Positions 27,337 through 34,745 of a stretch of DNA of 64,000 nt are shown here, one piece after another. The notes under the pieces are model-generated. The model was not told the DNA's origin, did not search any database, and was given only the letters and a program-made list of their open reading frames with translations. The number at the start of each line of letters is the position of its first letter. The first letter of the stretch is position 1. A program made the position numbers and the translations under genes. This DNA comes from Solicola gregarius (lineage in GTDB: Bacteria; Actinomycetota; Actinomycetes; Propionibacteriales; Nocardioidaceae): the NCBI RefSeq assembly GCF_025790165.1, contig NZ_CP094970.1, positions 4,030,001-4,094,000 on the forward strand, given 5' to 3'.

Positions 27337-28461
27337 ATGAGGTTCATCGCTAGCGCCGACTGGCAGCTCGGCATGGCCGCCGCGTTCCTCGACGACGAGG
27401 CGCGCCCGCGCTACACGCAGGCGAGGTTCGACGCGATCACGCGCATCGCCGATCTCGCCGAGCAGCGTGATGCCGCATTCGTCGTCGTCGCGGGCGACGT
27501 CTTCGAGTCGAACCATCTCGACCGCGCCGTCATCGCGCGCGCGTTCGAGGCGTTGCGCCGGGTGCCGGTGCCGGTCTACCTCCTGCCCGGCAACCACGAC
27601 CCGCTCGACGCGAGCTCGATCTACCGCTCGCGCCAGTTCCGCAACGGCTGCCCCTCCCACGTACACGTGCTCGAGTCGACGGCACCGGTCACGGTCGACG
27701 GCAGCGATGCCGAGCTCATCGGCGTTCCGTGGTTCACGAAGCGACCCCTGACCGACCTCGTCGCCGACGCGCTTTCCGGCCTCGAGCCGACCGATGCAAC
27801 GCGCGTCCTGGTCGGGCACGGCCGCACCGAGGCGCTCAACCGCGATCGGCACGACCCCACCGCGGTCGACGAAGACGCGTTACGGTCGGCGGTCGACGAC
27901 GGCCGCATCACGTTCGCCGTCCTCGGTGACCGGCACGCGACGTACGCCGTCAGTGACGCGATCTGGTATCCCGGCACCCCCGAGGTGACCGCGCGCCGCG
28001 AAGCAGATCCCGGCAACGTATTGGTGGTCGATCTCGACGGCTCCGGCCCGACGACCGAGAAGGTCTCGGTGGGGGAGTGGACCTTCACCGAGCACGCCGC
28101 GGAGGTCACCCACGACGCCGACATCGAGGCGCTCGAAGCGGCGCTCGACGATCGCTCGGGCAAGCACCGCACCGCGATCTGGCTGCGGCTCAGCGGCACC
28201 CTTTCGGTCGCCCAACGCGCGAGGCTCGACGACGTGGTCGAGCGCGCCGCCGATGTGTACGCCGGTGTCGCGCTCGTCGGCGAGCCCGGCGAGCTGGTCG
28301 TCGTACCCGATGACCACGACTTCTCCGACCTCGCGTTGGTGGGTGCGTCGCAGTCGGCGGTCGACGACCTCGTACGTGAGGCGCGCTCGCAGGGGCGGGA
28401 CGCGCGGGTCGCGCAAGATGCGCTCGGGTTGCTCTACCGCCTCACCCGGAGCGGCCGATGA
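27337..28461 (+). CDS. SbcD/YhaO-like metallophosphoesterase (DNA repair exonuclease)
   Basis: 374 residues from the ATG at 27337, preceded by GGGAGGT. Calcineurin-like motifs are in order: ADWQLG, VVVAGDVFE, LLPGNHDP, VLVGHGR and GDRHA. The usual first motif is DxH and the last GHxH; here the histidine of the first is replaced by Q, and the last reads GDRHA. The metal site is therefore atypical. The gene overlaps the SbcC-like ATPase by 4 bp (ATGA), so the two should form a complex that processes DNA ends. Confidence 0.82.
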   Translation: MRFIASADWQLGMAAAFLDDEARPRYTQARFDAITRIADLAEQRDAAFVVVAGDVFESNHLDRAVIARAFEALRRVPVPVYLLPGNHDPLDASSIYRSRQFRNGCPSHVHVLESTAPVTVDGSDAELIGVPWFTKRPLTDLVADALSGLEPTDATRVLVGHGRTEALNRDRHDPTAVDEDALRSAVDDGRITFAVLGDRHATYAVSDAIWYPGTPEVTARREADPGNVLVVDLDGSGPTTEKVSVGEWTFTEHAAEVTHDADIEALEAALDDRSGKHRTAIWLRLSGTLSVAQRARLDDVVERAADVYAGVALVGEPGELVVVPDDHDFSDLALVGASQSAVDDLVREARSQGRDARVAQDALGLLYRLTRSGR

Positions 28462-31091
28462 GGATCCACCGCATCGTGCTCGACCACTTTCGCGGAGTCG
28501 ATGCCGCGGCGATCGAGTTCGACGACGGCGTCACCGTCGTCGAGGGTCCCAACGAGGCCGGCAAGTCGACCATCGCCGAAGCGATCTCGGTGCTGTTCGA
28601 CCATCGCGACTCCTCGCGCCGGCAGGAGGTTCGGGCGGTCCATCAGATCGGTGCCGACGTCGGGCCGTACGTCGAGGTCGACCTCACGATCGGTGCGTAC
28701 GACATCAACTACTCGAAGCGGTTCCTCCGTCGGCCGTCGACGTCGCTGCGCATCGGTGCGCCGACGCCGGAGCAGCTCACCGGGCGCGAGGCACACGACC
28801 GCATGACCACGATCCTGAAGGAGACGCTCGACGACGCTCTCTGGGGTGCGATGCGCGTCGCACAGGGCGCCTCGCTCGACCAGCCCGATCTCGCCGACGT
28901 CGGTGTGCTGCGTGCCGCGCTCGCCGACGGCGAGCCCGTGGGAGGTTCCGACGGCGAGTCCGATCACGACCTGATTGCCCGCGTCGCGACCGAGTACGCG
29001 CGCTACTTCACACCGCGCACCGGCCAGCCGACGGGAGAGCTGAGCGCCGCCGTCGACGCGCACGAGTCGGCGCGGGTCGCGCACGACGGGCTCACGGCCG
29101 AGCTCGAGTCGGTCGAGGCCGTCGTCCGTCGCCACGAGGCGATCGACGCCGAGCTCGGCAGGCTGGCCGACGAGGAGGCCGACCACGCCGTTCGGCTCAC
29201 CGAGGTGCAACGCGACGACCAGGCGTTGACCGGACTCCGCGCGGCGTACGACGAGGCCGTCGCGGCGGTCGAGGTAGCGAGCGGGCGACTGCACGATGCG
29301 GGTCGGGCAGTCGCGGCGCGCACCGAGCTCATCGAGGAGCTCCGGGAGCGGCAGGCGACGGTGACCCGCCTCGACACGGAGCTCGCCGCCCTCGGAGCCG
29401 ATGTCGAGGCGCTCGGGCGCGCTGCCGACCAGGCCCGTGATGCCGCACATACGGCGCGGGCAGACGTGCGCGCGGCCGAGGCCGCGCACCGAGCCGCGAC
29501 CGATGCCGCCCACGTCATCCGACTCGGCCGCGAGGCCGATGACCTCGACGAACGCGTCGGTCGCGCCGAGCGGGCACGCGACGATGCGCTCGCCGCTGAG
29601 GCGGTGCTCGCCGGTGTCCAGCTCGACGACGCCGGGTTCGAGCGGCTGACCGGGCTCGACGCCGCGGCACGGGCGGCCCGCGAGCTGCGGCGCGTCGGCG
29701 CGTCGACCATCGAGGTCGAGCCGATCGGCGCGACCGACGTACGCGTGCAGGGTGCCGAGCCCGACGCCGACGGTCGACGCGCCGTCCTCGAGCCGACCAC
29801 GGTCGAGGTGCCCGGAGTCGTTCGGGTGACGGTACGACCCGGGCGTGCCGAGGGCGACCTCGCCGACGACGTCGACCGGGCCGAGGCCGCGCTCACCGCC
29901 GCACTCGACGAGGCGGGGGTGGCCGACGTACGGGACGCCCGCGATGCCGTGTGCAGAGCACGCGACGCCGGGGCCACCCGCGAGGTCGCGCGCGCTCGCG
30001 TACGCGACGCGCTGGGTGACGCCGACGATCTCGACTCCCTCGTTGCGTCGGCCTCCGCAACCCGCGAGCGCCACCGCGACCTGCTCTCCCGGCACGAGGG
30101 CGACCTTCCCGCCACCAGCGCAGCGGCCGACGCAGCCGCCGATACCGCCCGCGGGGCGTCCGACGAGGCGGCGCGCAAGGCCGACGACCTCGACCGGCTG
30201 GCGCGCGAGCACGAAGCGGCGGTTTCCGCAGCCAGAGAGGCACACGCCAGGTGCGAGCAGCGGCGCGATGGCGAGCACGCCGAGGTCGAGCGCGTCGGCG
30301 TACGCCTCGACCACGCGCGCGCCGAGACGTCCGACGATGCCCTCGGCGCCAAGGTCGACGAGGCGAGGACTGCTCTCGACGCCGCCGCGCACGAACGCGA
30401 CCGGGCGGGTGCGGCGCTGGACGCCGCCGAGCCCGACGACGTCGCCGCGCGACTGTCCAATGCCGAGGCGGTCACCCGGCGGCTCGGCCGCGCCCGACGC
30501 GAGCTCGAGGACGAGCGGCAGCAGCTCACCGGCAGGCTCGACGGCTTCGCATCCCGCGGACTGCACGACCAGCATGACGCGGCCGCCGCTGCCTTCGAGC
30601 AGACCGAGGGGGAGCTCGCCCGCGTCGAGCGTCGGGCCGACGCGGCGCGGCTGCTGTACGACACGCTCAGGCAGCACCGCGATACCGCCCGGCGGCGTTA
30701 CGTCGCGCCCTATCGCGCGGCGATCGAAGCGCTCGGGCGGATCGTCTTCGGCTCCGACCTGAGCGTCGAGATCACCGACGACCTCGCGATCGCCTCGCGT
30801 ACGCTCGCCGGCCGCACGGTCGCGTTCGACTCGCTGTCCGGTGGTGCGCGGGAGCAGCTGGCCATCCTCGGGCGGCTCGCCGTCGCGTCTCTCGTCGACC
30901 CGGTCGAGGGCGCCCCGCTGATCCTCGACGACGCGCTCGGGCACGCCGACCCCGAACGCCTCGACCGGATCGCCGCGGTGCTCAACCGCGCCGGCGAGAG
31001 CCACCAGATCATCGTGCTGACCTGCCATCCGGAGCGGTTCCGCTCGGTCGGGTCGGCAGCGACGGTACGACTCGGCACGCTGTCGGCCTGA
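28458..31091 (+). CDS. SbcC/YhaN-like SMC-type ATPase
   Basis: 877 residues. Walker A is GPNEAGKST (residues 30-38). A long central region rich in Ala, Arg, Asp and Glu is predicted coiled coil. The C-terminal head has the signature LSGGAREQLAILGRLA and Walker B PLILDDALGHAD. This is the split ABC head and coiled-coil arm layout of Rad50/SbcC/YhaN proteins. I see no CxxC zinc hook in the middle. It is translationally coupled to the nuclease subunit upstream. Role: DNA end processing or another repair step, inferred from family. Confidence 0.87.
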   Translation: MRIHRIVLDHFRGVDAAAIEFDDGVTVVEGPNEAGKSTIAEAISVLFDHRDSSRRQEVRAVHQIGADVGPYVEVDLTIGAYDINYSKRFLRRPSTSLRIGAPTPEQLTGREAHDRMTTILKETLDDALWGAMRVAQGASLDQPDLADVGVLRAALADGEPVGGSDGESDHDLIARVATEYARYFTPRTGQPTGELSAAVDAHESARVAHDGLTAELESVEAVVRRHEAIDAELGRLADEEADHAVRLTEVQRDDQALTGLRAAYDEAVAAVEVASGRLHDAGRAVAARTELIEELRERQATVTRLDTELAALGADVEALGRAADQARDAAHTARADVRAAEAAHRAATDAAHVIRLGREADDLDERVGRAERARDDALAAEAVLAGVQLDDAGFERLTGLDAAARAARELRRVGASTIEVEPIGATDVRVQGAEPDADGRRAVLEPTTVEVPGVVRVTVRPGRAEGDLADDVDRAEAALTAALDEAGVADVRDARDAVCRARDAGATREVARARVRDALGDADDLDSLVASASATRERHRDLLSRHEGDLPATSAAADAAADTARGASDEAARKADDLDRLAREHEAAVSAAREAHARCEQRRDGEHAEVERVGVRLDHARAETSDDALGAKVDEARTALDAAAHERDRAGAALDAAEPDDVAARLSNAEAVTRRLGRARRELEDERQQLTGRLDGFASRGLHDQHDAAAAAFEQTEGELARVERRADAARLLYDTLRQHRDTARRRYVAPYRAAIEALGRIVFGSDLSVEITDDLAIASRTLAGRTVAFDSLSGGAREQLAILGRLAVASLVDPVEGAPLILDDALGHADPERLDRIAAVLNRAGESHQIIVLTCHPERFRSVGSAATVRLGTLSA

Positions 31092-31191
31092 CCGCGACCG
31101 TTCGCCGACTCGTGTTCCGAATCGGAGGTCCGGCGGTCGAAAGGCGGGCCTTGGACTTCTGGATAGCACCCTCGTGGGGCAGGCTTTGTAC

Positions 31192-31647
31192 GTGAGCCTC
31201 AATGACTATCGCTTCGTCAGCCGGTGGCATGTCGACGCCGACCGCGAAACGGTCTTCGACGCGTTGGCCGACCTTCCGTCGTACCCGATGTGGTGGCCCG
31301 AGGTCCGTGTCGTCGAGCCCGTCGACGAACAGAACGCCGCGGTCGTGGCGCGGTCGTTGCTGCCGTACGCGCTGAGGTTCACCCTCACCCGCGTCACCGA
31401 GGACCGCGACACCGGCGTCCTGCAGGTCGGCATCGGCGGCGACCTCGTCGGCTGGGCCCGGCTGACCCTGCACGCGGGACACGCGAGCTGCATGTTGCTG
31501 TACGAGCAACAGGTGACGGTCACCCGTCGGCTGCTGCGCGCGGCCGCGCCTCTCGCGCGACCGGCGTTGCGCTGGAACCACATGCTGATGATGCGTTCGG
31601 GTGAGCGTGGGTTGGCGGCGTACGTGTCGAGGCCGGCGGTGCCGTGA
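31192..31647 (+). CDS. SRPBCC (START-like) domain protein
   Basis: About 151 residues. The GTG at 31192 is preferred because GGGGCAGG lies 8 bp upstream; a GTG at 31174 is also possible. The protein follows the polyketide cyclase/dehydrase pattern: RWHVDADRETVFDALADLPSYPMWWPEV and a long C-terminal helix. These proteins bind hydrophobic ligands in a helix-grip cavity. It overlaps the kinase gene by 4 bp (GTGA) and heads a three-gene coupled run. The function is unknown. Confidence 0.78.
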   Translation: MSLNDYRFVSRWHVDADRETVFDALADLPSYPMWWPEVRVVEPVDEQNAAVVARSLLPYALRFTLTRVTEDRDTGVLQVGIGGDLVGWARLTLHAGHASCMLLYEQQVTVTRRLLRAAAPLARPALRWNHMLMMRSGERGLAAYVSRPAVP

Positions 31648-32768
31648 GCTACGCGGGCGTCGACGTGGGGACGAGCGGGCTGAAGCTCGCCGTACTCGAC
31701 GACGACGGCGAGGTGGCGGTCGAGCGCGCGGTCGGGTACGACGTGGTGGAGCCGCATCCGGGCTGGTGCGAGATCGACCCGTACGACTGGCTGCGCGCGT
31801 ACGCAGCCGTGTCGGGTGATATCGGCGGCGTCACCGGGTTGGGCGTGACCGGGCAGATGCATGGCGTCGTGCTCACCGATGGCGATGCCGAACCCGTGCG
31901 GCCGGCGGTGTTGTGGCTCGACGAGCGAGCGAGCGTGGTTGCCGCCGAGTGGGCGCGCACGGGCGTGCTCGACGCGCTCGGTACGCCGATCGTTCCCGGG
32001 TACGCCGGTGCGATCCTGGCCTGGCTCGGCGAGCACGAGCCGGCGACGATGGCGCGTGCCGAGCGGGTGTGGTTCGCCAAGGACTGGGTTCGGGCTCGGC
32101 TGTGCGGTGACGCGATGCCGGTCACCGACCGCTCCGATGCCGCGGGTTCCTTGCTGTGGGACCCCGCGACGGAGGAGTGGTCCGCTGCCGCGGCCGAGGT
32201 CGTCGGAATCGATCGTGCGCAGCTGCCCGAGGTACGACCGTCCGACGAGATCGTCGGGCAGACCGCCGGCGCGGCAGTCGTCGTCGGCGCTGCCGACACG
32301 GCAACCGCGCTGCTCGCGTACCGAGCGATGGCGCCGGATGCGGGCCCCGACACGGTGTACGTCAACGTCGGCACCGGGTGCCAGGTGCTGCGTGCCGACG
32401 CCGCCTGGCACCGCCCGGCGTACGAGACGGAGCGGGTGTTCGCCGACGCGGGCTCCGCGTGGTACACGATGCACGCGTTCGACACGCGGTCGATGCCGTC
32501 AGCCGACGCCCTCGTCGATGCCATCGCTCGCGCGGTTTCCCGACTCGAGGGCGTACGTGTCGTCGCCGGGGGAGGCAAGGCCCGAGATCCGGCCTTCCGC
32601 CGGCTGCTCGCGCGGCGACTGGGACTGCCGCTCGCCTACGCACCGCTGCGAAGTCCGTCGGCTTGCGGGGCCGCGATTCTTGCGGCGCACCCGAATGCGC
32701 CTAGGATCGGTCTCCGACGCGGAGCCGTCGAGGTGATGCCGACCGGACCGGGAGGGAGCGCGCGATGA
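31644..32768 (+). CDS. FGGY-family carbohydrate kinase (short, xylulokinase-like)
   Basis: 374 residues. The N-terminal phosphate-binding motif is GVDVGTSGLKLAVLDDDG. GVTGQMHGVVL and PAVLWLDERA are typical of xylulokinases, and VGAADTATALLA leads into the second ATPase domain with VNVGTGCQVL and VVAGGGKARDP. The usual length is about 480-500 residues, so this protein is compact and seems to lack part of the second domain. No sugar transporter or isomerase is adjacent. It is coupled to its neighbours by 4-bp overlaps on both sides. The sugar is not deducible. Confidence 0.82.
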   Translation: MSYAGVDVGTSGLKLAVLDDDGEVAVERAVGYDVVEPHPGWCEIDPYDWLRAYAAVSGDIGGVTGLGVTGQMHGVVLTDGDAEPVRPAVLWLDERASVVAAEWARTGVLDALGTPIVPGYAGAILAWLGEHEPATMARAERVWFAKDWVRARLCGDAMPVTDRSDAAGSLLWDPATEEWSAAAAEVVGIDRAQLPEVRPSDEIVGQTAGAAVVVGAADTATALLAYRAMAPDAGPDTVYVNVGTGCQVLRADAAWHRPAYETERVFADAGSAWYTMHAFDTRSMPSADALVDAIARAVSRLEGVRVVAGGGKARDPAFRRLLARRLGLPLAYAPLRSPSACGAAILAAHPNAPRIGLRRGAVEVMPTGPGGSAR

Positions 32769-33331
32769 GGCAGTACGTAGCCGTGATGGTGGTGCTCGCA
32801 TGCGTCCTGTCCGGCTGTGCGTCGGCGCAGGACATCGCGAGCGACGTACCCGACGGTTCCGGGCGCGACGACGGAAAGCCTGCGCGCGGCGACAAGCCCG
32901 GGAAAGACAAGGACGACAAGGGCAAGCACGACCACAAGCACAAGAACCACAAGAAGAAGGACAAGCTCGAGGTCAGGCTGCACAACGTCGTCGGTCAGGT
33001 TGACCACTTCTCCAGCCCGTCGACGAACATCGGGTGCCAGATCACCGACGACGGCGTCCGTTGCGATATCGAGAAGCGCCGCTACAAGCCACCGCACAAA
33101 CCGGGCGGCTGCGATCTCGACTTCGGCAATGCGCTCGCGGTCGGGGAGGGCGAGCCGGACTTCGTGTGCGCCGGCGACACCGTACTCGGGGCGCCGACGT
33201 TGTTGGCGTACGGAACGGCCACCCGCGTCGGCGACTACGGATGCCAGAGCCGCAAGGCCGGGATGCGTTGCTACAACCTGCGCACGGGGCGCGGGTTCCT
33301 GCTCTCGCGCGGGCTCTACGAGTTCTACTGA
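32765..33331 (+). CDS. Lipoprotein with Lys/His-rich linker, DUF6636-like
   Basis: 188 residues. The lipobox is VLSGC near residue 18. An extremely charged linker (residues about 30-68) is rich in Asp, Lys and His. The C-terminal domain contains HFSSPSTNIGCQI, VRCDI, LVFVCAGD-like and GFLLSR motifs with six cysteines. Together these resemble the DUF6636 family of secreted actinobacterial proteins. It starts within the kinase stop (ATGA), so it is made from the same transcript. It is anchored outside the membrane. The function is unknown; the His/Asp-rich linker could bind metal. Confidence 0.78.
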   Translation: MRQYVAVMVVLACVLSGCASAQDIASDVPDGSGRDDGKPARGDKPGKDKDDKGKHDHKHKNHKKKDKLEVRLHNVVGQVDHFSSPSTNIGCQITDDGVRCDIEKRRYKPPHKPGGCDLDFGNALAVGEGEPDFVCAGDTVLGAPTLLAYGTATRVGDYGCQSRKAGMRCYNLRTGRGFLLSRGLYEFY

Positions 33332-33410
33332 TCGGCGCCCCTGAACTACCCGCGACACGACCTTTGCCGTCATCGGGCGCAGAGCGGCGCAGATGCGGGA
33401 GACTGCCGGG

Positions 33411-34166
33411 GTGAGGCTACGAACCCGACTGCGCCAGCTGACCGTCGTCGACGTCCTGATGATCGTGCTTGCGTTCGTGTCGGTTGGCCTACTCCTGTAC
33501 GCCGACTACGGCGACGTCGACGAGCAGGAGTATCAGCGGCTCGTGATCGTCGACGTCTCGATCTGCGCCGTCTTCGCGATCGAGTTCCTGTGGCGCTGGC
33601 GGCGGGCCGGTTGGAGGCGCAGCTTCTTCTGGCGCAACTGGTTCGAGATCCTCGGCATGATCCCGCTGTCGTACCCGGCGCTTCGCTCGTTCCGGCTGCT
33701 GCGGGTCGTGGTCATCGTGGCGCGGCTCGCCCGACTCACGGATCGGACGGCCGGGACACCGTTGAGCGAGCGGCTCCTCTCGAAGGCGCTCTCGCCGGTC
33801 GTCGAGCAGATCAAGCACCCGATCACGCTCGCCGTGCTCGAGGAGGTGAGCGAGGTCCTGCGGGCCGGGCAGTACAACCACAACGTCGCGCGGGCGTTGG
33901 AGGAGAACCGCGACGAGCTGCGCGCGATGATCCTGGAGAAGATCAAGGCGGACCGCCGGATGGGCCGGTTGTCGATCCTGCCGTTCCACGACCGGGTGAT
34001 CGAGGCGAGCACCGACACGTCCATGCGGGTGATCCTGGCGGTTCTCGAGGATCCGCGTACCGAGGAGCTGATCGCCGACGTGCTGCGGGAGAACATCCTC
34101 CAGATCCGCCACGACGTACGCGAACTCGGTGTTGCGGGGGCGGCCCGCGAGGCCGAGTCGCAATGA
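33411..34166 (+). CDS. Voltage-sensor-like membrane protein without a pore domain
   Basis: About 251 residues from the GTG at 33411, chosen for GGGAG upstream; ATG 33393 would add six residues. Four hydrophobic segments are seen. The fourth, ALRSFRLLRVVVIVARLARL, carries arginines at roughly three-residue intervals, the hallmark of an S4 voltage-sensing helix. No pore loop or selectivity filter follows. The remaining 140 residues are hydrophilic and helical, probably cytoplasmic. Similar bacterial proteins are filed as ion transporters. It may be a voltage sensor coupled to a soluble domain, or a proton channel-like protein. Confidence 0.7.
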   Translation: MRLRTRLRQLTVVDVLMIVLAFVSVGLLLYADYGDVDEQEYQRLVIVDVSICAVFAIEFLWRWRRAGWRRSFFWRNWFEILGMIPLSYPALRSFRLLRVVVIVARLARLTDRTAGTPLSERLLSKALSPVVEQIKHPITLAVLEEVSEVLRAGQYNHNVARALEENRDELRAMILEKIKADRRMGRLSILPFHDRVIEASTDTSMRVILAVLEDPRTEELIADVLRENILQIRHDVRELGVAGAAREAESQ

Positions 34167-34177
34167 GCGCGAGGCGG

Positions 34178-34639
34178 TCAGCCCACCGCCTTCCTCACGA
34201 GCGCGCCGACCTTCTTCTCGTCGGCCGCGGTCAGCTTCGTCACGGCGAACGATGTCGGCCACATCGTGCCGTCGTCGAGGTTCGCCGGGTCGTTGAAGCC
34301 GAGGGTCGCGTACCGCGCCTTGAACTTGTCGGCGCTCTGGAAGAAGCAGACGACCTTGCCGTTCTTGGCGTACGCGGGCATCCCGTACCAGGTCTTCGCT
34401 TCGAGCTCCGGCGCGGCTTCGGTGACGATCGCGTGGATCCGCTCGGCGATCGCGCGATCCGCGGGTGGCATCTCGGCGATCTTCTCGAGTAGGGCGGTCT
34501 CGCCGTCGACCTTCTTGGATCCGCGGCGCTTGGTCGGCCTGAGCTCCTGCGCGCGTTCCTTCATCGCGGCGCGTTCCTCCGCGGTGAAGCCGTCGCTGTC
34601 TGTGCCGGTGTTCGTTGCGGACTTGCGGGTGGTGGCCAT
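34178..34639 (-). CDS. DUF1801 (YdhG-like) domain protein
   Basis: About 153 residues from the ATG at 34639, which has GAAGG at proper distance; the ATG at 34645 is too close. The N-terminal 50 residues are charged and Lys-rich. The C-terminal part (AIAERIHAIVTEAAPELEAKTWYGMPAYAKNGKVVCFFQ) is the DUF1801/YjbR-like fold. Function unknown; the fold resembles frataxin-like and DNA-binding proteins. Its 3' end faces that of the voltage-sensor-like gene. Confidence 0.82.
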   Translation of the reverse strand: MATTRKSATNTGTDSDGFTAEERAAMKERAQELRPTKRRGSKKVDGETALLEKIAEMPPADRAIAERIHAIVTEAAPELEAKTWYGMPAYAKNGKVVCFFQSADKFKARYATLGFNDPANLDDGTMWPTSFAVTKLTAADEKKVGALVRKAVG

Positions 34640-34745
34640 CGTCATCGCCTTCGGCTTGTGGGTGCGGACAAGATCCAGGTTAGAAAGCCGCGGCGGCGCG
34701 CGCTTCTCGAAACCTGATCGATCGCGGACGCAGCCGGTGCGGTCG

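Noticed and set aside
28434-31202. Long antisense open frame opposite the SbcC-like gene
   Set aside because: Same composition artefact; the + strand has Walker A, coiled coil and signature motifs.
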